Positions 1-7,479 of a stretch of DNA of 64,000 bases are shown here, one piece after another; the stretch's first letter is position 1, and each line of letters starts with the position of its first letter. A program made the translations under genes and the position numbers. The DNA comes from Planctomycetaceae bacterium (GTDB taxonomy: Bacteria > Planctomycetota > Planctomycetia > Planctomycetales > Planctomycetaceae), in assembly GCA_024742875.1 (NCBI GenBank), contig JANSXP010000012.1, positions 83,180-147,179 of the forward strand, read 5' to 3'. Below the pieces are notes generated by a model that worked only from the letters and a program-made list of their open reading frames with translations, had not been told where the DNA came from and made no database searches.

Positions 1-223
1 GTCGCCCGCCTATTCGAGCGGACCGGCCGTGCCGGGTGCACCAGATTATTCCTCAGCGGCAGGCAACACGACAGCGGCGGTGCCTTCGAACCTGGCCGTC
101 TCGCCCGATGTCTCGCACATGGCTGATGTCTCCAACGTGACCGATGTCTCCAGCGCGACCGACATTTCAGACCTCGCCGCCGACCTGATCGACAGTCCTG
201 TTGACTTCACCGATTTTCTGTAG
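1..223 (+). CDS. C-terminal end of a low-complexity protein (partial)
   Basis: This reading frame is open from the left edge and stops at TAG, so only the last 73 or so residues of a larger gene are present. The peptide is rich in Ala, Ser, Val, Asp and Pro and repeats short DVS/DIS/DVT units, with no recognisable domain. It ends in an acidic, hydrophobic tail (VDFTDFL). Such tails occur at the ends of many exported or scaffold-like planctomycete proteins, but nothing here identifies a function. The next gene on the same strand starts within or just after this end. Since the start is outside the window, family assignment is impossible. Confidence 0.5.
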   Translation, partial: SPAYSSGPAVPGAPDYSSAAGNTTAAVPSNLAVSPDVSHMADVSNVTDVSSATDISDLAADLIDSPVDFTDFL

Positions 224-737
224 GTTGATCAATCTCAAAGGAGAGTTGCCCTTCGCAAACACCAATCCGAAGCCTTCACTGGAAGCACAAATCTCAGCGT
301 TACTCTGGGACTGGCGTTTCGCAGTGGACGATAACAGCGCGGCTAACCAGCGCGATGCCATGACCGCCGAAATTGCGCTCCATCTGGAATACTGGATGCC
401 TTACACACAAATCCCGATGATGCAGCGGCATCAGGCATGGTGCGACGGGATACCGCTGCTGCACATCAGTGACCTGTCGCGAACATCATTTTTCATAGTC
501 GGGGCGGGCTACTTTCCCTCCAGGTTCGCGGCCTTCGAAGTCGAATTTCACTTCGCACGCAGACGCGACCTGCTCACCAGTCGAATCATGCTGCGGTGGG
601 GACATGTGGATGGTCGCGGAAGACTGATCACAGCCAGCTGCAGCGATCCGCAGCATGTGATCGACCGTCGGCCTGAAAAACTTTCCGAATGGGCGGTGGC
701 GGTGGAGCTGACCCCCGAACCGGAACGCCGCCGATGA
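201..737 (+). CDS. Hypothetical protein
   Basis: I do not recognise this protein of up to 178 residues. It has a Trp/Phe-rich middle, a segment RRRDLLTSRIMLRWGHVDGR and a charged C-terminus ending EPERRR. No signal peptide or membrane helix is evident. The start is uncertain. The earliest in-frame candidate is the TTG used here; a TTG at 246 sits too close (2 nt) to an AAAGGAG stretch; an ATG at 354 is a further option. Its stop overlaps the ATG of the following methyltransferase gene in an ATGA arrangement, so the two are probably translated together. It is real by context more than by homology. Confidence 0.55.
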   Translation: MTSPIFCRLINLKGELPFANTNPKPSLEAQISALLWDWRFAVDDNSAANQRDAMTAEIALHLEYWMPYTQIPMMQRHQAWCDGIPLLHISDLSRTSFFIVGAGYFPSRFAAFEVEFHFARRRDLLTSRIMLRWGHVDGRGRLITASCSDPQHVIDRRPEKLSEWAVAVELTPEPERRR

Positions 738-1303
738 GGTCACAGCAGGCACCAAGTGATCACAGGGACCTCACAGGCGACCGGCAGGCTGTCACCATGG
801 ATGAGCTGCACGACAACGAACAGTACTTTTTTGACGAACCCACTTTGGAGCAGCTTGCCGAGTTTGTCTCCGGCTGGTCACGTCCCTGCTGTCTGTGTGC
901 GCCGCTTTTGGGTCAGCGTCTGGCATCCCGCGGCGTCGACGTGACCATTCTGGATGTAGATCGGCGTTTCGCCACCACGCCCGGATTTCACCGCTGGGAT
1001 CTTCATCGCCCGCAGTGGCTGGGAATCGAGTTTGATCTGATCATCTGCGATCCGCCCTTCTTTAACCTGTCGCTTTTCCAGTTGTTCACGGCCATCCGCA
1101 CTCTGGCATGCAATCGGTTTGAACAGTCTTTGCTGCTGTTTTATCTGCAGCGCCGCAGCCAGGCCGTTACGCAGTCGTTCGCTCGCTTTGGCCTGACACC
1201 CACGGGATACTGTCCCCAATACCAGACCGTGCAGAACGTCGATCGCAATGTCGTGGAGATGTTCGGCAACCTGAGTGAAGATCAACTCTCACAATTGCTT
1301 TGA
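734..1303 (+). CDS. Putative class I methyltransferase, EEF1A-lysine/N6-adenine MTase-like (DPPF motif)
   Basis: The 189-residue protein has the motif order of the family that includes eukaryotic EEF1A lysine methyltransferase 1 (formerly N6AMT2; PF10237-like): a Cys/Pro strand (CCLCAPLLG, about 52-60), a second strand ending in DVDRRF (about 74-79), and the catalytic-type DPPF loop at 106-109, preceded by FDLIIC. SAM-dependent methylation is therefore likely. Whether the target is a protein lysine or an amine on nucleic acid cannot be told from sequence. The start is placed at the ATG that overlaps the previous stop (ATGA); an internal ATG at 797 is also possible. There is no restriction endonuclease nearby, so a restriction-modification role is unlikely. 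The next gene begins at its stop, suggesting an operon. Confidence 0.7.
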   Translation: MRSQQAPSDHRDLTGDRQAVTMDELHDNEQYFFDEPTLEQLAEFVSGWSRPCCLCAPLLGQRLASRGVDVTILDVDRRFATTPGFHRWDLHRPQWLGIEFDLIICDPPFFNLSLFQLFTAIRTLACNRFEQSLLLFYLQRRSQAVTQSFARFGLTPTGYCPQYQTVQNVDRNVVEMFGNLSEDQLSQLL

Positions 1304-1320
1304 TCACAGTGGAACCTGCC

Positions 1321-1818
1321 ATGAAACTACGCCCCGAACTTCAGCCAAAGCCTGTGGATGAGCGTTTGGCGCACCAACTGGCCGACCTGGCGGCACAGCT
1401 TGATGGGGCCCCGTCTGGCGTGGGGGACGACTGGCTCGAAGAATTTAACCGGCTGGCCGGCACATCGATCCCCTTTGACCATTTCCAGGGGATCTACGGG
1501 GCAGAGGAACACATCGACTGGGTGCGACGTCTGCTGGGTGAACAGGCCGCTCAACCGGTCGCGGACGTGACACGCGAAGAGCTGATCGAAATCGTCAGGC
1601 GGGCCATGCCGCAGAATGGCCACCGCGATGCAGAAGCGTATATGACCGTTTTTGACACCAATGTGTCACGGCCAAACGCTTCTAACCTCATCTTCTACCC
1701 TCCCGATTTTGACGCCGCGACGAACACCTGGGGTGGCGGGCGCATGATCGGGGAATACGATCCCACGCCCGAACAGATTGTCGATTGGGCCCGGCAACGA
1801 GCAGGCGACACAGCTTAG
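1321..1818 (+). CDS. Hypothetical protein
   Basis: A soluble acidic protein of 165 residues that I cannot assign. It has an N-terminal helical, Leu/Ala-rich part, a middle helix with TREELIEIVRRAM, and a C-terminal part with NLIFYPPDFD and a Trp-Gly-Gly-Gly turn before a helix with DPTPEQIVDWARQ. The REELIEIVRRAM helix faintly resembles colicin-immunity-like proteins, but too weakly to name it. ATG 1321 is chosen; a TTG at 1300 overlapping the previous stop (TTGA) is an alternative and would imply tight translational coupling to the methyltransferase. It ends close to the convergent TfoX-type gene. Confidence 0.6.
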   Translation: MKLRPELQPKPVDERLAHQLADLAAQLDGAPSGVGDDWLEEFNRLAGTSIPFDHFQGIYGAEEHIDWVRRLLGEQAAQPVADVTREELIEIVRRAMPQNGHRDAEAYMTVFDTNVSRPNASNLIFYPPDFDAATNTWGGGRMIGEYDPTPEQIVDWARQRAGDTA

Positions 1819-1916
1819 ACCGCCTGACTGCCACCCTGCCGTTGTGCGGGATGACCTGGCGAGCGAGTTGGTCCGTGCGCTGCGGGCGGCTGGTCAATTC
1901 ACCGGCCGGAGGCCTG

Positions 1917-2252
1917 TCAGCGGTAGTACCCCGACTCACGGATTTCAGCCGTGAGCTGTTTGAACTCGGTCTTCACCTTTTCCGGAACATCACGCCAGTC
2001 CAGGTCGTGGATGGCGGCGTACAGGGCATACAGCCACGCGGCATGCACGGCTTTGGCGGCCGTGCCCTTTTGAGCTTTGCCTTCAAGCATCTTCAGAAAC
2101 GCGCCCTCAGGGCCCAGGTCAATGACCTGCTGCGCGGTCACAATGCCCACTGCGTTCAGGTCACGCTCCACCGCCGGGCCCAGATTGCGCATCTGAGAAA
2201 TGCGACGCGTGTCTTTGGCCTTTGCTGTCTGCTTTGACGAACGCTTCGACAT
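1917..2252 (-). CDS. TfoX/Sxy C-terminal domain protein
   Basis: This 111-residue protein is a stand-alone TfoX C-terminal domain (PF04994-type helix-hairpin-helix-like fold). The diagnostic stretch is RNLGPAVERDLNAVGI at about 22-37, followed by QQVIDLGPEGAFLKML and a helical end containing the usual WLYALYAAIHDLDW. The N-terminus is Lys/Ser-rich. In proteobacteria TfoX/Sxy promotes competence gene expression through its N-terminal domain, which is missing here, so that role should not be transferred. The DNA- or protein-binding function of single TfoX_C proteins is unknown. It lies 8 nt after the stop of the dehydratase gene on the same strand, so they are probably cotranscribed. Confidence 0.82.
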   Translation of the reverse strand: MSKRSSKQTAKAKDTRRISQMRNLGPAVERDLNAVGIVTAQQVIDLGPEGAFLKMLEGKAQKGTAAKAVHAAWLYALYAAIHDLDWRDVPEKVKTEFKQLTAEIRESGYYR

Positions 2253-2260
2253 CCGGAATT

Positions 2261-3238
2261 CTACTCAGATGATGAGAGGATGCGGGCGAAGACGTCCAGC
2301 TCGGCGTTGCCACCGGAGATGATCAGGCCGACCCGCCGGCCGGCAAATCGAGAACCATTGGCCAGCACCGCGCCCAGTGGCACAGCACCAGACGGTTCAA
2401 CCACCAGTCGCGTCTGGCAGATAGACTGACGGGTGGCCTCCCTGATCATGTCCTCACTGACCGGCAGAATGTCGTCAATCAGCTGAGAGATAATTGGATA
2501 GGTCAGACTGCCCAGCGGCGCTCGCAGTCCGTCGGCAATCGAATCGAACCGTTCGGGAGGCTGCATGCTGCCGGCCTTTAGACTGCGTATTGCGTCATCC
2601 GCCCAGGCAGGTTCCGCCCCGATCACCTCAAGATCCGGCTGCAGCGCCCGGGCGGCAATCAGCGCTCCACTGGCCAGCCCCCCGCCGCCGACCGGCACCA
2701 CCAGCACGTCGAGATCCGTCACCTGCTGCAGAAACTCCAGTGTGGCTGTCCCCTGGCCGGCAATGATGTGTGGATCGTTGTAGGGATGAACGAGCGTCGC
2801 TCCGGTTTCTGCCGCCACCTGGTCGGCCATTTCAGCTCGCGCAGCGGCTGTTGGCTCACAAAATCGCGGCTCCACTCCGAGTCCTCGGACCGCCGCAATT
2901 TTGGCGGCCGAAGAATTGTGCGGCATGACGATATGGGCCGCGATGCCCCGCGTGCGGGCCGCGCGGGCTAAAGCGGCCGCATGGTTGCCCGAAGAATGGG
3001 TCACCACACCGGCAGCCGCCTGCTCGTCTGTCAACTGCAGCACGGCATTGCAGGCCCCCCGCGCCTTGAAGGCGCCAATATGCTGCAGGTTTTCGCATTT
3101 GAAGAACAGGTCGGCCCCGACGGACCGACTGAGTGTCTCCGCCGGCACCGCTGGCGTGGTCAGCACATAGTCCTGAATTCGGCTTGCCGCCTGCCGGATA
3201 TCATTAAAACAGACGGACTGTTGATCGGTGGTGTTCAT
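2261..3238 (-). CDS. PLP-dependent threonine/serine dehydratase-like enzyme (fold type II)
   Basis: A 325-residue enzyme of the tryptophan synthase beta/threonine dehydratase fold. The PLP lysine is Lys58 in GAFKARGA, the SSGNH substrate loop is at 82-86, and the glycine loop that holds the PLP phosphate is PVGGGG at about 182-187. It ends with the typical IISGGNAELD. Length and the absence of a C-terminal ACT regulatory domain match catabolic threonine deaminases and serine racemases rather than biosynthetic IlvA. The likely reaction is dehydration of L-threonine or L-serine to a 2-oxo acid plus ammonia, or serine racemisation; sequence alone does not decide. The ATG at 3238 fits the family N-terminus; an upstream in-frame start at 3361 would add an unrelated basic segment. 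Confidence 0.87.
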   Translation of the reverse strand: MNTTDQQSVCFNDIRQAASRIQDYVLTTPAVPAETLSRSVGADLFFKCENLQHIGAFKARGACNAVLQLTDEQAAAGVVTHSSGNHAAALARAARTRGIAAHIVMPHNSSAAKIAAVRGLGVEPRFCEPTAAARAEMADQVAAETGATLVHPYNDPHIIAGQGTATLEFLQQVTDLDVLVVPVGGGGLASGALIAARALQPDLEVIGAEPAWADDAIRSLKAGSMQPPERFDSIADGLRAPLGSLTYPIISQLIDDILPVSEDMIREATRQSICQTRLVVEPSGAVPLGAVLANGSRFAGRRVGLIISGGNAELDVFARILSSSE

Positions 3239-3383
3239 AGCACTCAGGATAACCGCACAGGGCGATGGCGGCAGCTGCCAGCGTCTGTCGTTCGCCACAA
3301 TTTCCCAGGCCGATTGACGCTTTGCACAACAGACCAGGGGCCACTGCCTGGGCACGCTCACCGGGTGCTTTGCCCGGAGTCGC

Positions 3384-4463
3384 TCACTGCCGCCGTGCTG
3401 GTTTGCTCTTGCCGCGGTAGGATGGTCGTCGATCCATCATGCGACGGCGAAAATCTTCCAGCCGCTGCAGAAAGATTTCATACTCTTCCAGCAGTGCCTG
3501 CACTTTCTCACCTTCTGATGCCTTGATGGCCGAAAGCTCCATTTGCCGACGGGCCGTGGAAATGTCGGCAAACATCTGCTGCTGCTGATCCCGCTTCATA
3601 TCACTCAATGCCGTCAGCAGTCGCTCTTCGTCGGGTGGCGGTGATTCTTTCGCCAGCTTTCTGCCGAAATGCGTCATTCCGGCATGCAGCACACGCCACA
3701 CGAGGATGGGCATGCGGCTGCGGTTGTTGTCTTCCCACTTGAGCACCACCGTTCGGGCGGGCACCAGTTGCTGAGTGTCCGGATCCTGCACATAGCCGTA
3801 GCCGAGCAAATGACTGTAGACCTTGCGGTACACACCGTCGATGGCCCGAAACATCAAAGACAGGTCCTTAAAGTCGCGTCCGCCAAACAGCCCCTGAGTA
3901 ATCCACGTGCATTTGGCCAGCATCACTGCCGTGCTGCTTTCGTAGCCATTGAGCTCTGCCTGAACCTCAGGAGAAAAGTCGGCCACAATCTCTTCAATGA
4001 AGGCCGCATAGTCGTGCTCAGTCACGGTGAAGCGAGCCCCCATCGGAGTGTCACCCAGATAGATGACAATCTCATCGACCCGGTTCTGGTCTTCGTGATA
4101 TTTTTCACTGACCAGCATCGCCCAGTTGTCGGCAAACTCTCCACTGGGACGCAATTCGTTGCGGCGTTCCTGATTGAGGGTGGTGTGCCAGGCATTGAAT
4201 GCAGTCAGCTTGCGGTCCAGTTCCGGATCAGCAGCCACAGCTTCATGCAGTTCTTTTAGCTGCTGCAGCTCGTCATTGTCCTGATACTGCTGGGCGAAAC
4301 GGCGCACGTCCTGCTGCTCACGGTCATCCATTTCCTCGAATGCCGCGACGGACTGCTTTTGTTCCGCACTGAGCCCCAGAAACTGTGACGAAATCACAAC
4401 TGCACACACCAGCCCCGCCAGCAAAGAGGCTGTCGGTATCACAACAAACGCGGCGCGATTCAT
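3384..4463 (-). CDS. Membrane-anchored hypothetical protein in an ECF sigma/anti-sigma operon
   Basis: The 359-residue product begins with a single hydrophobic helix (about 5-28), followed by a long, strongly charged, mostly helical domain rich in Glu, Gln, Arg and Leu, and ends in a basic Arg/Lys tail. It is probably a membrane-anchored protein with its bulk outside the cytoplasmic membrane. I recognise no named family. Its ATG overlaps the stop of the anti-sigma candidate by 4 nt, so it is the third gene of a sigma factor - anti-sigma - effector arrangement. It may be a sensor, a partner of the anti-sigma factor or a target of the regulon; these are inferences from position only. Confidence 0.72.
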   Translation of the reverse strand: MNRAAFVVIPTASLLAGLVCAVVISSQFLGLSAEQKQSVAAFEEMDDREQQDVRRFAQQYQDNDELQQLKELHEAVAADPELDRKLTAFNAWHTTLNQERRNELRPSGEFADNWAMLVSEKYHEDQNRVDEIVIYLGDTPMGARFTVTEHDYAAFIEEIVADFSPEVQAELNGYESSTAVMLAKCTWITQGLFGGRDFKDLSLMFRAIDGVYRKVYSHLLGYGYVQDPDTQQLVPARTVVLKWEDNNRSRMPILVWRVLHAGMTHFGRKLAKESPPPDEERLLTALSDMKRDQQQQMFADISTARRQMELSAIKASEGEKVQALLEEYEIFLQRLEDFRRRMMDRRPSYRGKSKPARRQ

Positions 4464-5083
4464 GGTAACTCTCCTGAGGATGGCTCCGGCACAGGATCAG
4501 ACGGAACGGCCGGATCGACAGCGTCCCGCAGTTCCACTTCGCGCAGCTGCTCAGCAGACGGAATTTCCTGGTAACGCCCCGCATTGCGGAGGACCTCCAG
4601 ATTATTGATCACGATGTCGTTGAGCATCATATCATTGTTGGGGCGTCGGCCCTCGCCCGGTGGACCACCCCGGCCAGCGTTGCGTCCTCCCGCCACGAGT
4701 CCTCCAATCGCCAGTCCCAGCAGACCGGCAATCAGCCCCAGTGCAAACGCGGGAATCACGTTGTAGGTGGACAGAAAAGCGAGCCATTGCCGAGATGACT
4801 TTGTGGTAGTGGTCGAGCCGGAAGATTCCGTGGCTTCGGCCTGAATCGTGGCCATCGTGTCCTGCGTAAACGTGTCGCTCACGGGCACATCTTCGAGGCT
4901 GTCGAGCATCGACCACGTCCGCGACAGGATGTCCGCGTGACTGCGCATCTGGTTGTTGTCCGCCAGTTCCTGCTCGACCTGAGTCATCTGAGACTCATCG
5001 AGTTCGCCGTCGAGGTAGCTGACCAGCTGGGTCAGCTCCTCGTCGAGGGCCTCATCTCGATTGATGTCTCTCTGATCATTCAT
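4460..5083 (-). CDS. Putative membrane anti-sigma factor
   Basis: A 207-residue protein with an acidic N-terminal part containing the anti-sigma-like ELTQLVSYLDGELDE (about 16-30), one transmembrane helix at roughly 104-128 and a Gly/Pro-rich then acidic C-terminal part. The layout is that of a membrane-bound anti-sigma factor: cytoplasmic sigma-binding N-domain, one helix, outer domain. The classical zinc-binding H-x3-C-x2-C is absent, so it would be a non-zinc type. It lies 24 nt after the ECF sigma gene and overlaps the next gene by 4 nt. The assignment rests on architecture and position; binding to the upstream sigma factor is inferred. Confidence 0.72.
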   Translation of the reverse strand: MNDQRDINRDEALDEELTQLVSYLDGELDESQMTQVEQELADNNQMRSHADILSRTWSMLDSLEDVPVSDTFTQDTMATIQAEATESSGSTTTTKSSRQWLAFLSTYNVIPAFALGLIAGLLGLAIGGLVAGGRNAGRGGPPGEGRRPNNDMMLNDIVINNLEVLRNAGRYQEIPSAEQLREVELRDAVDPAVPSDPVPEPSSGELP

Positions 5084-5107
5084 AATGTCAGCTCAGCCGC
5101 CGGGTTC

Positions 5108-5716
5108 TCACATGTGCTTTTCCAGAACCTCTTTGAGTCTTCCTCGAGCGCGGGACAACAGCGACTTCACGGCAACCACGTTCAGATCCATGATGTCGCC
5201 GATTTCCTGATAACTCATGCCCTGAAACTTATGCAACAGCACGGCCGTTTTCTGCCGCTCGTTCAGGGACTCCAGTGCTTCCCGCACGATGTCCTGCGTC
5301 TCTCGGGAATCAAGCAGTCTAGTCGGCATAAGTGCCGATTTTTCTGCCAGAATTTCTGCCGGCCCCTGGATTCCGCTCTCCGCGGGGTTGGAACCGGCCA
5401 GCGACACTTCTTTGCGTCGAGCCAGTCCCCGCCGCTGATTGCTGGCAAAGTTATGGGCAATGCGAAACAGCCACGTCGAAAAACGGGCCCGGGCTGTGTA
5501 GCGTTCTCTCGACCGATAGACGCGCAGGAACACCTCCTGGGCCATGTCTTCGGCCATCGTGCGATCGCGCACCAGGTGGTAAAAAAAGCCGATCAGGCGG
5601 TCCTGGTACTTGTTGACGATGTCTTCGAACGCCGCATCATCGCCATCCGCAACGCGCAGCATCAGCTGCACGTCCGGGTCGGCCAGATAGAGATTCGGCA
5701 GTGATTGAGAAACCAA
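5108..5716 (-). CDS. RNA polymerase ECF sigma factor
   Basis: The 202-residue protein has both ECF sigma regions. Region 2 (about 24-95) includes the -10-binding helix with AEDMAQEVFLRVYR and the FSTWLFRIAHN motif. Region 4 (about 140-198) contains LNERQKTAVLLHKFQGMSY and a helix-turn-helix ending VKSLLSRARGRLKEVL. The linker is somewhat long. It directs RNA polymerase to a dedicated promoter set and is presumably restrained by the membrane protein encoded immediately downstream. It heads a three-gene operon; autoregulation is usual for such operons, but I could not identify a bipartite ECF promoter here. Confidence 0.92.
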   Translation of the reverse strand: MVSQSLPNLYLADPDVQLMLRVADGDDAAFEDIVNKYQDRLIGFFYHLVRDRTMAEDMAQEVFLRVYRSRERYTARARFSTWLFRIAHNFASNQRRGLARRKEVSLAGSNPAESGIQGPAEILAEKSALMPTRLLDSRETQDIVREALESLNERQKTAVLLHKFQGMSYQEIGDIMDLNVVAVKSLLSRARGRLKEVLEKHM

Positions 5717-5951
5717 CGGCAGCTCCCGGCTGACGGCTTCTGAAAGTCCGCGTCAATCTTCGCAGAACTTCCGAGGTGCAGGCGTACGGTCGTCGCCGTC
5801 AATTTAGAACCAATACGAGCGAATTGACAGGCTTTCAGTGAACAGTTTTCACCCGATTCCCCGCCTGCTGGGCTGCCCGCCTCCTCAGGGAACAAACGCT
5901 CAGATGGTACAGGAGCATCGGAAAAAGCGACGAAACCAAAGCCAGCGCACG

Positions 5952-5981
5952 AAAAAACCCCATCCAGAGGTCTGGATGGGG
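5952..5981 (-). terminator. Rho-independent terminator after tRNA-Glu
   Basis: A perfect 10-bp stem (5958-5967 with 5972-5981) closes a 4-nt loop. On the minus strand it is followed directly by six T residues. It lies 18 nt beyond the 3' end of tRNA-Glu, so it most likely ends the tRNA (and possibly csrA-tRNA) transcript. Confidence 0.88.
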
Positions 5982-5998
5982 CTGTTTGTCAGCTGAAG

Positions 5999-6114
<116 letters not shown>

Positions 6115-6118
6115 AAAG

Positions 6119-6145
6119 ATTATTGCGATTCCGCGAGATTGCCAA
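6119..6145 (-). promoter_or_regulatory. Putative sigma70-type promoter for tRNA-Glu
   Basis: On the minus strand TTGGCA (6140-6145) and AATAAT (6119-6124) resemble -35 and -10 boxes with a 15-bp spacer, about 45 nt upstream of the tRNA. The spacing is short and the -35 box lies just downstream of the csrA coding region's stop. This is a plausible but unproven promoter; read-through from csrA is the alternative. Confidence 0.3.
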
Positions 6146-6158
6146 GCGTGCCGCCCGA

Positions 6159-6350
6159 CTATTCGCTGGAAGATTCGCTTTTCTGATTTCCGCGAAGAAT
6201 GGCGTCCAGCACTTCTTTTCTGTGGACAGGTACGGACCGTGGCGCGTTGATTCCCAGACGAACTTTGTCACCACGGACCTCGACGATGGTGATCGTGATG
6301 TCGTCGTTGATGACGATGCTTTCGCTTTTTTTGCGGGATAGAACCAACAT
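6159..6350 (-). CDS. csrA: Carbon storage regulator CsrA
   Basis: The 63-residue protein starts with the hallmark MLVLSRKKSESIVINDDI and continues with the family's beta-strand core, including VRGDKVRLGI and the RNA-contacting end of the domain with PVHRKEV. It is a small dimeric RNA-binding protein that binds GGA motifs in leader RNAs and alters translation or stability. The ATG at 6350 is preceded by AGGG with a 6-nt spacer and gives the normal N-terminus; the open frame further upstream has no family similarity. The C-terminus is short and Ser/Glu-rich. It sits directly upstream of tRNA-Glu on the same strand. Confidence 0.95.
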   Translation of the reverse strand: MLVLSRKKSESIVINDDITITIVEVRGDKVRLGINAPRSVPVHRKEVLDAILRGNQKSESSSE

Positions 6351-6898
6351 GATGAGCCCTCGCAGGTCGCGGACAGGCTTATCCCGAAGCAGAATGCCAA
6401 CGTCGCATTCAAATGCAGTAAAGAGGGGCAGTTCAGAAAGCAGCCTGTCAGACCGGTAGCGGATTGCCAGTATTGTAGGCTGGCCAACCTGGCGGTCAAC
6501 CAGTGCAATCGTTAGATTCCCGCGTGTTCGGAGGCCGCCGTAGGGGGGAATGTACCAAATTCCCATCTCCAGGGGCCGTATTCGCGTCCGATCGTCGCCG
6601 GGATCGCCAGTTCACAGCCAAAGTTGGACGAGCCGACGTCGAACCCTCGGCAAACACTCTGTTTGAGTACAGATCGCATCGTCCTGGGTGCCAAAGGCCG
6701 GTATGCGGTGGGTTCCACGATAACGGGGCGTTCCACGATATCGGGGCGTTCCACGATATCGGGGCGTTCCGGTTGGCGTCGTGGGTCCGCCACCGCTGAG
6801 GGACGGTCATCTCACCGAGGATCATCTGGCCGAGAAAACAGTCAAAGCCCCCATCGCAGCGTTGTGCGAGAAGGGGCAAATTCCGCTGTCCGACAGGA
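6351..6898. other. Non-coding stretch between csrA and the HU-like gene
   Basis: About 550 bases in which I can support no gene. Several frames are open on both strands, but none has a convincing ribosome binding site or family similarity; two of them merely translate the 18-bp tandem repeat as RPDIVE or NAPISW units. The csrA promoter is expected here, but I could not identify it with confidence. Confidence 0.5.
6712..6765. repeat. Three tandem copies of an 18-bp repeat
   Basis: The unit gttccacgatatcggggc occurs three times head to tail; the first copy has one difference (taac for tatc). Each unit contains the palindrome CGATATCG. The array lies in the gene-free stretch between csrA and the HU-like gene. 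No spacers separate the copies, so it is not a CRISPR. Confidence 0.9.
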
Positions 6899-7204
6899 CT
6901 AGATCATTTCTTTCAGCTTTTTCAGAGGCCGTACTTTGACAACCTTTGTGGCGGGCTTGGCCTTGATGATGATGGGCTGGCCGGTGGCCGGATTGCGGCC
7001 TTCGCGTTCTTCTGTGGCCTTCTTATGGTGGACGTAGATCTTGAGCAATCCGGGAAGGTTGAAGATCTGAGCACCTTCCGTCAGGCACTTACCGATCAGC
7101 GTTTCCAGTTCATCAAGGACGTTCTGAACGTCCTTCCGGCTCAACCCCGTGGATTCCGCCAATGAGTTCAGGATCTCTGATTTGGAGAGAGGCTTGTCCG
7201 CCAT
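6899..7204 (-). CDS. HU/IHF-family DNA-binding protein
   Basis: A 101-residue member of the HU/IHF family, the small nucleoid proteins that bend and compact DNA as dimers. It shows the N-terminal helical dimerisation part (SKSEILNSLAESTGLSRKDV, about 7-26), the beta core with GLLKIYVHHK and the intercalating arm region, where EREGRNPATGQPI is the family signature. The C-terminus is a basic tail (KVVKVRPLKKLKEMI). AAGGAG lies about 7 nt before the ATG. A variant of the family motif PGLLKI replaces the usual FGTF, so it is a divergent HU. The gene is monocistronic by spacing. Confidence 0.92.
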   Translation of the reverse strand: MADKPLSKSEILNSLAESTGLSRKDVQNVLDELETLIGKCLTEGAQIFNLPGLLKIYVHHKKATEEREGRNPATGQPIIIKAKPATKVVKVRPLKKLKEMI

Positions 7205-7291
7205 CGTAGAAAGCTCCTTGAGTTTTCTTTGGAATCACGCCAATGGAGAAGTCCGATTGACGGGGAGGTAGATTACTTACCTCGCAAATGG

Positions 7292-7319
7292 AGGTTAAAC
7301 GTGCAGCCCATCGTGTCAA
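7292..7319 (-). promoter_or_regulatory. Putative promoter of the HU-like gene
   Basis: On the minus strand a perfect TTGACA (7314-7319) is followed after 16 bp by TAACCT (7292-7297), a weak -10 box, about 90 nt before the HU start codon. The -35 box is strong but the -10 match is poor. Confidence 0.3.
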
Positions 7320-7479
7320 TGTCATCAACGGCACCAAGCCCTTAAATTGCAGGGTTTTGAGCCAAAAATGGCCCAAAAATGCGGCAAACGGACGTGTCTG
7401 AGCCCTTCAGATGCCCAGACTGTCAGGAGGCCGCTGGCAACAGCGCACACACGTACACTAAACAAGCAGAGCAAAAACT

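Noticed and set aside
734..1303. Restriction-modification methyltransferase
   Set aside because: DPPF alone would fit a DNA amine methyltransferase, but there is no target-recognition domain or nuclease partner and the motif order fits the EEF1AKMT1-like family better.
6351..6566. N-terminal extension of CsrA
   Set aside because: CsrA proteins start with MLVLSRK; the upstream 72 codons have no counterpart and an SD precedes ATG 6350.
6496..6902. Small genes on either strand over the 18-bp repeat (RPDIVE or NAPISW peptides)
   Set aside because: No ribosome binding site, several competing frames, low-complexity products; kept only as a repeat.
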